NCBI GenBank assembly: GCA_025350385.1
Contig: JANXXZ010000535.1
Span: 1-12,494, forward strand
Direction of reading: 5' to 3'
DNA: 12,494 bases
DNA from: Bacteroidales bacterium
GTDB taxonomy: Bacteria > Bacteroidota > Bacteroidia > Bacteroidales > UBA4417
In this document: in pieces, positions 1-6,415 of the stretch
Numbering within the stretch: the first letter of the stretch is position 1
How the letters are laid out: each line of letters opens with the position of its first letter
Position numbers and translations under genes: made by a program
The notes under the pieces: generated by a model
Seen by the model: only the letters and a program-made list of their open reading frames with translations
What the model was told of the DNA's origin: nothing
Databases searched by the model: none

Positions 1-282
1 CTTCTTGGAACCCAGTTTCTGAATGCAGCTTACCTGTTCCGGCAGCCCTCCGTTACGATGGTATGTCCCATGAATTGCAAAAAAATCCTCCCCATGACGG
101 ATATTCAGGGTATCAATAGTATTGAAGTAACTCTTGGTAAACGAAAGATAATATATGGCATCCAGCAGGTTGGTCTTCCCTACCCCGTTATTCCCTATGA
201 AACAATTAATCTTCTCGGAAAACTCTATTTCCGGATCGATGTAATTTTTAAAATTTATGAGTTGAAGTTTCTTGAGAAACAC
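1..282 (-). CDS. recF: RecF, N-terminal 94 residues (cut by window edge)
   Basis: This is the start of the DNA replication/repair protein RecF, an SMC-like ATPase that loads RecA at single-strand gaps together with RecO and RecR. The minus-strand translation from position 282 begins VFLKKLQLINFKNY, the typical RecF opening, and is followed by a Walker A P-loop GNNGVGKT at about residues 31-38 and then NLLDAIYYLSFTKSY. The frame stays open to base 1, so the C-terminal three quarters are missing. The start is a GTG at 282-280: there is no ATG between it and the in-frame TAG at 315-313, and the family alignment begins exactly there. The gene follows ispH on the same strand after 35 bases, so the two are probably co-transcribed. 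The identification is firm; only the unusual start codon is an inference. Confidence 0.93.
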   Translation of the reverse strand, partial: MFLKKLQLINFKNYIDPEIEFSEKINCFIGNNGVGKTNLLDAIYYLSFTKSYFNTIDTLNIRHGEDFFAIHGTYHRNGGLPEQVSCIQKLGSKK

Positions 283-317
283 CTGGATGAATTGTTTGTA
301 TTGATTACCGAGCTAAC

Positions 318-1181
318 CTAAATATCTTCAATCGCTTCAGCTATTTCTTCCATTAGCCATTGAGGAGTAGAGGTGGCACCAGTAATTCCGACCGTTTCAA
401 CTTCAGTAAACCAATTCGGGTTGATTTCGGAAGGTTCATGGATAAAATAGCAGTTCTTGTTCACTGAGCGGCACACATTGAACAGGAAAGCCCCGTTCGA
501 ACTTTTTTTATCACTCACAAAAATGAGTACCTGGTGCGAAGAGGCAAACTCTTTCAGGCTATAGGAACGTCCTGCAACCTGTCGGCAAAGTGAATTATTC
601 ACCTGCAGGTTGTCATTTTTCAGCAGTTTCATTTTTGCTTTGATCTGCACCGTAATTGCTTCATAAGCATCATGATCCATAGTAGTTTGCGAAAAGAGGC
701 GGACAGGTTTCGAGAAATCCAGCAAATCCAGGTCGGCAATGTTACTTATTACAATCGCTTTCCCTCCGATCTGACCGGTAAGTCCTGTTACTTCAGCATG
801 TCCTTTTTTCCCGAATATCACGATCTGGGCACCTTTACCACTTTCTTCCTGGTAACTCTTTTTGATCCGCTCCTGGAGTTTAGTAACTATCGGGCAGGTA
901 GCATCAATCAGACCTATTTTAAGCTTCTCTGCAATTTCAAATGTTTCGGGAGGTTCGCCATGCGCGCGTAAAAGTATTCGTTCGCCGGTCAGTCCCGGTA
1001 AATCATCATGAGTTATGACAATAAGCCCGGTTTCTTTAAGTCGTTCGAGCTCGGAAGCATTATGCACAATGTCTTCCAGACAATAAAGTTTCCCACTTTT
1101 CGCCAGCTCCGTTTGCGCAATCCCTATGGCTCGCTCCACTCCAAAACAAAACCCGGCATCCGGATCAATAGTTACATACAT
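318..1181 (-). CDS. ispH: 4-hydroxy-3-methylbut-2-enyl diphosphate reductase (IspH/LytB)
   Basis: IspH is the last enzyme of the MEP (non-mevalonate) isoprenoid pathway and converts HMBPP to isopentenyl and dimethylallyl diphosphate in the cytosol with a cubane iron-sulfur cluster. The 287 residues match the usual bacterial length. The three cluster cysteines are visible as C12 (GFCFGV), C96 (DATCP) and C199 (NSLCRQ). The substrate-binding residues known from the E. coli enzyme have counterparts at H40 (IVHN), H74 (RAHG), H128 and E130 (GHAE), T166-T167, S227-S228-N229 (KSSNG) and S271 in GITGATSTP. It sits in a minus-strand run, 99 bases after porQ and 35 bases before recF. A TACATTCG box 18 bases upstream of the ATG could be its own promoter. 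Nothing in the protein looks damaged. Confidence 0.97.
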   Translation of the reverse strand: MYVTIDPDAGFCFGVERAIGIAQTELAKSGKLYCLEDIVHNASELERLKETGLIVITHDDLPGLTGERILLRAHGEPPETFEIAEKLKIGLIDATCPIVTKLQERIKKSYQEESGKGAQIVIFGKKGHAEVTGLTGQIGGKAIVISNIADLDLLDFSKPVRLFSQTTMDHDAYEAITVQIKAKMKLLKNDNLQVNNSLCRQVAGRSYSLKEFASSHQVLIFVSDKKSSNGAFLFNVCRSVNKNCYFIHEPSEINPNWFTEVETVGITGATSTPQWLMEEIAEAIEDI

Positions 1182-1199
1182 AAGAAAGGAATTACCGGA

Positions 1200-1207
1200 C
1201 GAATGTA
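1200..1207 (-). promoter_or_regulatory. Possible -7 box upstream of ispH
   Basis: Read on the minus strand this is TACATTCG, one mismatch from the Bacteroidota -7 consensus TAnnTTTG, placed 18 bases before the ispH ATG at 1181. I see no exact TTTG -33 element at the right distance, so it is only a candidate. If real, it would uncouple ispH and recF from read-through of porQ. Confidence 0.22.
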
Positions 1208-1280
1208 GGAAAATAAAACGGATAATTGGAAACTGAGAAGCAGATAGTCAATACTTCACTTTTCGTTGGATGTGCTATTA

Positions 1281-2330
1281 TTACTTCTTTGCCCAATCGT
1301 TTAAATTGGCAGTAACTGTGATGTAATTAAGTGACGCAGCCAAATGATATGCTGCCCTGGAATAACTGAAACTGAATTTTGAAACATTCAGGCCTATACC
1401 CCACGAAAAGCCCACGGTGCCCGGACGGGTATCAACCTGCAGTTCTTTGCGGACTTTGTAATTATAACCAAGCCGTATACTCAGGAATTTGGCGGGAATA
1501 AATTCACCTCCGATAACTACATGCCTCATGGCCTTGTCAGCGAATCCATCCAGTACACTTTTCTTTACCGGCTGCCCGGTAAACGGATCAATAGTACTGT
1601 TTACAGAAGCATAGGTGAGGTCCCACATTTCAAGATGCTGCAACAGGAGCGAAAACCTGAACGGCATATGCTCAAGGCGTTTTGACATGCCCAATTGTAC
1701 TTCCAACGGAATTGGTTCCACTCCTGAACCTGTATAAGAGGTCAATTGCCGGCCTACATTTCTGAGCAACAGGGATACACAGGTATTTTTGTTGGGGATA
1801 TAACTTCCTGCCACATCCACAGCAACCCCGATCGAATGATAGGTTTCAAGATCAGAATAAAGGAATTTAACATTAGCGCCAATACTAAAAACCGAATCAA
1901 GCATCCGGCCCCAGCCGAGATTAAAAGCGTAATCTCCAAGCTTGAAATTACCTGAAATGGCCCCTGATTCATCAGCATATTTTGAATTGCCGTAGTCGGC
2001 AAACTGGAGGCTGCCTACGAAACTTCCTAATTTCGCATAATCATGGCTATACGATACATAACCGTATTTGGTTGTAGTGAAATTCTTCGCATAGCTCAGC
2101 GAAAGGGTATTGTTCATCTGGGGAGTGATCAGAGAGGGATTGGCCAGCGTCAGGGTGATATCATTATCGTGAATCGCAGTGAAATTTCCTCCCAGGCCGG
2201 CAACCCGGGCTGAGTTTATGAAGGAGAGAAACTCGAAGGTATTATTTCCACCAGTCTGAGCATTTAACACATTGATTTGAAATAAAATACAAATCAGTAT
2301 AGCGTTAGTAATCCGGGTAATAGCTTTCAC
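1281..2330 (-). CDS. porQ: Type IX secretion system protein PorQ
   Basis: PorQ is an outer-membrane beta-barrel accessory of the Bacteroidota type IX secretion system; in Porphyromonas it belongs to the attachment complex with PorU, PorV and PorZ. The 349-residue product has a Sec signal peptide (about residues 1-25, ending NVLNAQ) and then the family's characteristic N-terminus GGNNTFEFLSF followed by SARVAGLGGN. The rest is amphipathic beta-strand sequence with many aromatic residues and glycines, as expected for the PorV/PorQ-like barrel, ending in NLNDWAKK. The length fits the family. It lies between the head-GIN lipoprotein gene (139-base gap upstream, holding a hairpin) and ispH (99-base gap downstream). 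No other T9SS gene is in this window, and no protein here shows an obvious T9SS C-terminal sorting domain. Confidence 0.93.
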   Translation of the reverse strand: MKAITRITNAILICILFQINVLNAQTGGNNTFEFLSFINSARVAGLGGNFTAIHDNDITLTLANPSLITPQMNNTLSLSYAKNFTTTKYGYVSYSHDYAKLGSFVGSLQFADYGNSKYADESGAISGNFKLGDYAFNLGWGRMLDSVFSIGANVKFLYSDLETYHSIGVAVDVAGSYIPNKNTCVSLLLRNVGRQLTSYTGSGVEPIPLEVQLGMSKRLEHMPFRFSLLLQHLEMWDLTYASVNSTIDPFTGQPVKKSVLDGFADKAMRHVVIGGEFIPAKFLSIRLGYNYKVRKELQVDTRPGTVGFSWGIGLNVSKFSFSYSRAAYHLAASLNYITVTANLNDWAKK

Positions 2331-2382
2331 AAATCGATAATTATGGACAACATAGGAGAAACAACAGAATAACCTTCACTTC

Positions 2383-2420
2383 ACTCATAGTAACGGAATA
2401 AACTACCGGTTATTATGAGT
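2383..2420. other. Intergenic hairpin between the lipoprotein gene and porQ
   Basis: The arm at 2383-2394 (actcatagtaac) pairs with 2409-2420 (gttattatgagt) over 12 positions with one G-T wobble. Two further G-C pairs follow across a single bulged G, closing a 9-base loop at 2397-2405. No T tract follows on the minus strand, so this is not a classical intrinsic terminator. It may act as a weak terminator, an RNA processing or stability element, or a protein-binding dyad between two co-oriented genes. Confidence 0.5.
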
Positions 2421-2469
2421 TAGAGGGCTGAATGAAGTAATTAAGGTTGCATCAGATGAGGAACAAGAT

Positions 2470-3192
2470 CTAATCCAGTTTCTCGACTGAACCGGAACCT
2501 TTAACTTCTGTTGAAATATTGGGAGATCCTTTATAATACACATTCCCGCTTCCGCGTACCTTTACCGAAAGTGCAGTTGTAGCGAGTACCTTACAGTCGC
2601 CCGATCCGTTAATGGTAATATGGACAGCACCTGTTGCAAAATCACTAGCTTCAAGATTTCCTGATCCGTTTATTACCGTTTTATGTGACTGCGCGGTTCC
2701 TTTCAGAATAATACTGCCTGATCCGTTGATCTGGTTGCTGACATTACCGGCATCCACCTGCAATTCAATATTCCCTGAACCATTAACTACGAGTTCCAGG
2801 TCCGAAGCCTTCAATTTCGATTTACTGCTGAAATTACCGGAACCATTGATAGTAAGCATTTCTATCATCTTAACCGGAATAGTAATGGTTACTGTTTCAT
2901 GGTTTCTAATACAGGGTTCGGTCTTGATTTTCAGACTTTTGCCTGATTCATCAAACTGAAAGACATCAATAATGTTGCTTTCACCCTCAATTTTGATTGA
3001 ACCGGATGCAGATGAATCAGTCGTCAATACCACGTTGGCATCACCTGAAAGTTTGATCTGCTTTACATCCCCGACCTTTATGGTTTTACTGGTTAGTTTC
3101 CCGTTTCCCTCAATGCAGTCTTCGCAGGACGAAAGCAAAAAGCCTGTCATCACTACAAATGCGACAAACAATGAAATGTAATTCTTTTTCAT
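2470..3192 (-). CDS. Head-GIN / DUF2807 domain lipoprotein
   Basis: This is a predicted surface or periplasmic lipoprotein of the putative auto-transporter adhesin head-GIN family (DUF2807), whose molecular role is unknown. The N-terminus is a lipoprotein signal peptide with lipobox LLSSC (lipidated cysteine at residue 23). The body has seven repeats centred on GSG at residues 117, 138, 157, 176, 196, 214 and 232, spaced 18-21 residues, for example INGSGN, VNGSGN, VRGSGN and VKGSGS. Such spacing fits one turn per repeat of a right-handed parallel beta-helix. The family is common in Bacteroidota and usually has about this length. Its upstream region consists of 7-base tandem repeats lying between it and the aconitase gene. 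The codons for the GSG rungs are similar to each other at the DNA level, which could allow rung gain or loss by recombination. Adhesion is only suggested by the family name. Confidence 0.9.
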   Translation of the reverse strand: MKKNYISLFVAFVVMTGFLLSSCEDCIEGNGKLTSKTIKVGDVKQIKLSGDANVVLTTDSSASGSIKIEGESNIIDVFQFDESGKSLKIKTEPCIRNHETVTITIPVKMIEMLTINGSGNFSSKSKLKASDLELVVNGSGNIELQVDAGNVSNQINGSGSIILKGTAQSHKTVINGSGNLEASDFATGAVHITINGSGDCKVLATTALSVKVRGSGNVYYKGSPNISTEVKGSGSVEKLD

Positions 3193-3203
3193 GTTATATA
3201 ATT

Positions 3204-3370
3204 GGTTATTAGTTATCGGTTATTAGTTAATAGTATTAGTTATCAGTTATCAGTTATCAGTTATCAGTTATCAGTTATTAGTAGTCGGTTATTAGGAATC
3301 GGTTATTAGGAATCGGTTATTAGGAATCGGTTATTAGGAATCTGTTCCAAAAACTATTCACTATTCACTC
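3204..3370. repeat. Heptamer-periodic tandem repeat array
   Basis: Most of the spacer between aconitase and the lipoprotein gene is built of 7-base units. From 3238 to 3342 there are fifteen consecutive 7-base units in one phase: five agttatc, then agttatt and agtagtc, then four alternating pairs of ggttatt and aggaatc, a 14-base superunit. Upstream, 3204-3231 holds ggttatt, agttatc, ggttatt and agttaat in phase, followed by a one-base slip. Close to the aconitase stop, actattc occurs twice at 3353-3366. The pattern is seen directly in the sequence; its function is unknown. It occupies the region where the promoter of the lipoprotein gene would be expected. Confidence 0.95.
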
Positions 3371-3374
3371 ATAT

Positions 3375-5639
3375 CTACTGGCTCTGCATCCTGATAATAT
3401 TAAGCGCTCCCCCTGCCCGGAACCAATTGATCTGCATTTCATTATAGGAATGATTCACTTCAATCTGCTCTATTGAACCATCACTATGATGCATGATAAG
3501 TTGTAATGGTTTTCCAGGTGTAAATGCCTTCAATCCCATAATATCAATCCTGTCGTATTCCCTGATTTTATTGTAGTCGTTCTTATCAGCAAAAGTCAGG
3601 GCAAGCATCCCCTGTTTTTTCAGGTTGGTTTCATGAATGCGGGCAAATGATTTTACGAGTATGGCCTTTACTCCCAGGTGACGGGGTTCCATGGCTGCAT
3701 GCTCGCGCGATGATCCTTCGCCGTAGTTTTCATCGCCAACTACAATGGAACCCATGCCCGCAGCTTTATAAGCCCTCGCAGTATCAGGAACAGCATTGTA
3801 TTCTTCATTTAACTGGTTTTTAACCTGGTTCGTCTTCTCATTGAAGAAGTTGATAGCCCCAATAAGCATGTTATTGGAAATATTGTCAAGATGTCCGCGA
3901 AAACGCAACCAGGGTCCTGCCATCGAAATATGGTCGGTAGTGCATTTCCCTTTGGCTTTTATGAGTAAGGGCAAGCCCTTAAGGTCATCTCCTGTCCAGG
4001 CTGCAAAAGGTTCGAGCAGTTGCAGCCGCTCTGAATTTGGATTAACTATAATTTGCATAGCCGAACCGTCGGCAGGAGGTGCCAGGTAACCGGCATCTTT
4101 TACGTCAAAACCATTCGGAGGAAGTTCAATTCCCCTGGGCTCTTCAAGTTTTACCTTCTCCCCTGCTTCATTTAACAGGTAATCGGTAAGCGGGTTGAAA
4201 CACAGGTCACCTGAAATTGCATAAGCTGTTACCATTTCGGGTGATGCTACGAAACTATGGGTATTTGGATTTCCGTCGTTCCGCTTGGCAAAATTGCGGT
4301 TAAATGAAGTGATGATTGAATTCTTCCGTTCCGGGTCGTCAGTATGCCTCTTCCACTGACCGATGCATGGACCACAGGCATTAGCCATAACGACTCCCCC
4401 GATTTTTTCGAAGGTCGATAACAACCTGTCGCGCTGGGTCGTATACCGGATAAGTTCCGAACCTGGTGTAATGACAAATTCAGCTTTTGCTTCAAGTTTC
4501 TTATCGATGGCCTGCCGGGCGATGGAAGCAGCCCTGGTAAGATCTTCGTAGGAAGAGTTTGTGCAGGAACCAATCAGCCCGACTTCAAGTTTACGTGGGT
4601 AATTCTTTTCTAAAACGACTTTTACAAATTCCGAAACCGGGTAGGCCGCATCCGGGGTAAAAGGTCCGTTGATATAGGGTTCGAGTTCATCCAGGTTGAT
4701 TTCTATTACCTGGTCGAAATAGTTGCCCGGATGAAGAACCACATCGGCATCTGCACGAAGGTAGTTTGCAATCTGGTCGGCCATACCGGCAATCTCAGTG
4801 CGGCCGGTGGCTTTCAGGTAGGTGCTCATCTTGGCATCATATCCAAAGATGGATGTTGTTGCACCTATTTCAGCGCCCATATTGCAGATAGTACCTTTAC
4901 CTGTGGCTGAAATTGCATCGGCGCCATCCCCGAAATATTCAACAATTGCTCCGGTTCCACCTTTAACTGTTAGGATTCCCGCTACTTTTAAAATAACATC
5001 TTTCGCTGAAGTCCAGCCACTCATTTTACCGGTAAGTTTCACTCCGATCAGTTTGGGCATTTTTAATTCCCAGGCCATCCCGGCCATCACATCCATAGCA
5101 TCAGCGCCGCCAACTCCAATGGCAATCATTCCCAATCCGCCGGCATTTACGGTATGCGAGTCGGTACCGATCATCATTCCGCCCGGGAATGCATAATTTT
5201 CAAGAATTACCTGGTGAATGATACCCGCTCCCGGTTTCCAGAAACCAATGCCATATTTGGCCGAAATGGATTCCAGGAAATCGTAGACTTCTTTATTCTG
5301 TTCTTTGGCTATACCCAGGTCCTCCCGGGCGCCAACCGAAGCCTGGATAAGATGATCGCAATGAACCGTGCTGGGAACAACAGTATGTTTGCGGCCGGCT
5401 GTCATGAACTGAAGCAGCGCCATTTGTGCAGTTGCATCCTGCATGGCAACACGGTCAGGGCCAAAATTTACATAATCGATTCCTCTTCTAAAAGGTTGGG
5501 AAGGGAGCAAATCCCAAAGATGGGAATACAAAATCTTATCGCTTAAGGTAAGGTCGCGGCCAAGGAGTTTGCGTGTTTTTTCAACCCTCTCAGGGAGAGA
5601 TGAGTAGACTTTTTTTACGAGTTCAAGATCAAATAACAT
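3375..5639 (-). CDS. acn: Aconitate hydratase, mitochondrial type
   Basis: Aconitase interconverts citrate and isocitrate in the TCA cycle in the cytosol, using a 4Fe-4S cluster. The 754-residue protein matches the mitochondrial-type aconitases that Bacteroidota carry rather than the longer AcnA or AcnB of E. coli. The cluster ligands are visible as C359 (GSCTNSS) and C422/C425 (ACGPCIGQW). Other family signatures are FGPDRVAMQDATAQ near residue 59, GTDSHTVNAGGLG near 158, and YGEGSSREHAA near 639 in the C-terminal swivel domain. The start at 5639 is supported by the typical N-terminal segment leading into KVYSSLPERVEKTRKLL. It opens the minus-strand run, with a divergent plus-strand gene 114 bases away. 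The tail has no other function visible and the reading frame is intact. Confidence 0.97.
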   Translation of the reverse strand: MLFDLELVKKVYSSLPERVEKTRKLLGRDLTLSDKILYSHLWDLLPSQPFRRGIDYVNFGPDRVAMQDATAQMALLQFMTAGRKHTVVPSTVHCDHLIQASVGAREDLGIAKEQNKEVYDFLESISAKYGIGFWKPGAGIIHQVILENYAFPGGMMIGTDSHTVNAGGLGMIAIGVGGADAMDVMAGMAWELKMPKLIGVKLTGKMSGWTSAKDVILKVAGILTVKGGTGAIVEYFGDGADAISATGKGTICNMGAEIGATTSIFGYDAKMSTYLKATGRTEIAGMADQIANYLRADADVVLHPGNYFDQVIEINLDELEPYINGPFTPDAAYPVSEFVKVVLEKNYPRKLEVGLIGSCTNSSYEDLTRAASIARQAIDKKLEAKAEFVITPGSELIRYTTQRDRLLSTFEKIGGVVMANACGPCIGQWKRHTDDPERKNSIITSFNRNFAKRNDGNPNTHSFVASPEMVTAYAISGDLCFNPLTDYLLNEAGEKVKLEEPRGIELPPNGFDVKDAGYLAPPADGSAMQIIVNPNSERLQLLEPFAAWTGDDLKGLPLLIKAKGKCTTDHISMAGPWLRFRGHLDNISNNMLIGAINFFNEKTNQVKNQLNEEYNAVPDTARAYKAAGMGSIVVGDENYGEGSSREHAAMEPRHLGVKAILVKSFARIHETNLKKQGMLALTFADKNDYNKIREYDRIDIMGLKAFTPGKPLQLIMHHSDGSIEQIEVNHSYNEMQINWFRAGGALNIIRMQSQ

Positions 5640-5676
5640 ATCGAAGTAGGTTTAATGCTTAAGAGAATTGAATCAA

Positions 5677-5708
5677 CTAAATTACGCCGTTGTCGCTAAT
5701 AAAACAAG
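5677..5708 (-). promoter_or_regulatory. Candidate promoter of the aconitase gene
   Basis: On the minus strand, TAATTTAG (5684-5677) is one base from the TAnnTTTG -7 consensus. A CTTG (5708-5705) lies 20 bases further upstream, near the position of the Bacteroidota -33 TTTG element. The leader to the aconitase ATG would be about 30 bases. The match is imperfect at both boxes. Confidence 0.3.
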
Positions 5709-5739
5709 TTCATATTCACTTTCGTTCATCTGAAAGCAA

Positions 5740-5747
5740 TACATTTG
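5740..5747 (+). promoter_or_regulatory. TAnnTTTG -7 box almost touching a start codon
   Basis: TACATTTG is an exact match to the Bacteroidota -7 consensus TAnnTTTG. It ends only six bases before the ATG at 5754, so transcription from it would begin at or within a few bases of the start codon. That would give a leaderless or nearly leaderless message. A ctttcg sequence at 5719-5724 is a weak candidate for the -33 element. Confidence 0.45.
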
Positions 5748-5753
5748 TAAAAA

Positions 5754-6290
5754 ATGAAGCGAAAATTCCGAAATACCACAGCCATTTTACTCGCCGGATT
5801 ATTTCTCTATAATTCACTTGGGTATTTTTTTGTGTATTCCACAATGCGGATGATGCACAGGCAAATGGTATTTGCTCAGCTTTCCACGATCCCCGATTCT
5901 CAGCTTACCACTGTTACCATACTCAAAGCCGAACGGGAACAAGACTACCCCTATGGTGACAAAAACGAAATCAAAATCAACGGTCAACTATTTGATGTAA
6001 TAAAGCAGAAGGACAATGGTAAAAGTATTACTTATTATTGTAAGCGTGACAGGAAAGAAGAACTCCTGAATACTAATGTTGCCAACATTGTTCATCATAC
6101 GGGAACAGAAATACCTCTTTCAAAATCAGCACAGCTTATCCTGGATAATATCATTAAAAATGCCCTGATTTCATCAGAAGACAATCAGCTCAGTCAATTA
6201 TTTATCGGCTTAAATCCTATAGTTTTTTCTTCAATCTACAAGGTTCCGCTTATACCAGTTCCTGCGCCTCCCCCTCAACAAGCCTGTTAA
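5754..6290 (+). CDS. Small membrane-anchored protein of unknown function, partner of a TonB-dependent receptor
   Basis: I do not recognise a characterised function. The 178-residue product has a basic N-terminus (KRKFR), one hydrophobic segment at about residues 8-29 that fits an inner-membrane anchor or uncleaved signal, and a mainly hydrophilic, presumably periplasmic, remainder. Around residues 73-98 it has a NGQLFDVIKQKD..YYCKRDRKEE segment. From memory, small anchored proteins with a similar segment recur next to TonB-dependent receptors in Bacteroidota. The C-terminus is hydrophobic and then proline-rich and ends in cysteine (PAPPPQQAC). The first ATG is preferred because the charged tail and membrane segment precede the next methionine at residue 31. 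It precedes the TonB-dependent receptor gene on the same strand by 125 bases, so a joint role in uptake is inferred. Confidence 0.75.
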   Translation: MKRKFRNTTAILLAGLFLYNSLGYFFVYSTMRMMHRQMVFAQLSTIPDSQLTTVTILKAEREQDYPYGDKNEIKINGQLFDVIKQKDNGKSITYYCKRDRKEELLNTNVANIVHHTGTEIPLSKSAQLILDNIIKNALISSEDNQLSQLFIGLNPIVFSSIYKVPLIPVPAPPPQQAC

Positions 6291-6357
6291 TCTTCCGGCT
6301 CCTACCTAAAGACTCTCTTATAAAAAAAAGAGATGAATCTGGAAAGTTATTCTCGTT

Positions 6358-6383
6358 GACCTTTATCCATAGGATGAACGGTC
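6358..6383. promoter_or_regulatory. Imperfect dyad upstream of the TonB-dependent receptor
   Basis: The segment is a nested dyad: GACC (6358-6361) and ATCC (6365-6368) face GGAT (6372-6375) and GGTC (6380-6383) around ATA. The inner arms are perfect, while the outer arms are offset by one base. It lies 32 bases before the receptor ATG, where an operator for a nutrient-responsive regulator would be placed. It does not match a Fur box that I can recognise. Chance occurrence is possible. Confidence 0.3.
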
Positions 6384-6415
6384 AGATATTAATTCTATAA
6401 TCCACCTCCGTTACA

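Noticed and set aside
58..321. 87-codon plus-strand open frame at the left edge
   Set aside because: It is antisense to the recF start, whose translation carries an intact Walker A motif and family-typical N-terminus.
3204..3370. CRISPR array
   Set aside because: The units are 7-14 bases long with no unique spacers, and no cas gene is present.
4247..4573. 108-codon minus-strand open frame inside the aconitase gene
   Set aside because: It lies in a shifted frame within an intact aconitase coding sequence that includes its cluster cysteines; it is a shadow frame.
5154..5546. 130-codon plus-strand open frame opposite aconitase
   Set aside because: It is antisense to conserved aconitase motifs and has no recognisable protein features.
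6314..6333. TCTCTT / AAGAGA hairpin as a terminator after the small anchored protein
   Set aside because: The stem is only six A/T-rich pairs with an A-rich loop and has no T tract after it, so it does not separate the gene from the receptor convincingly.
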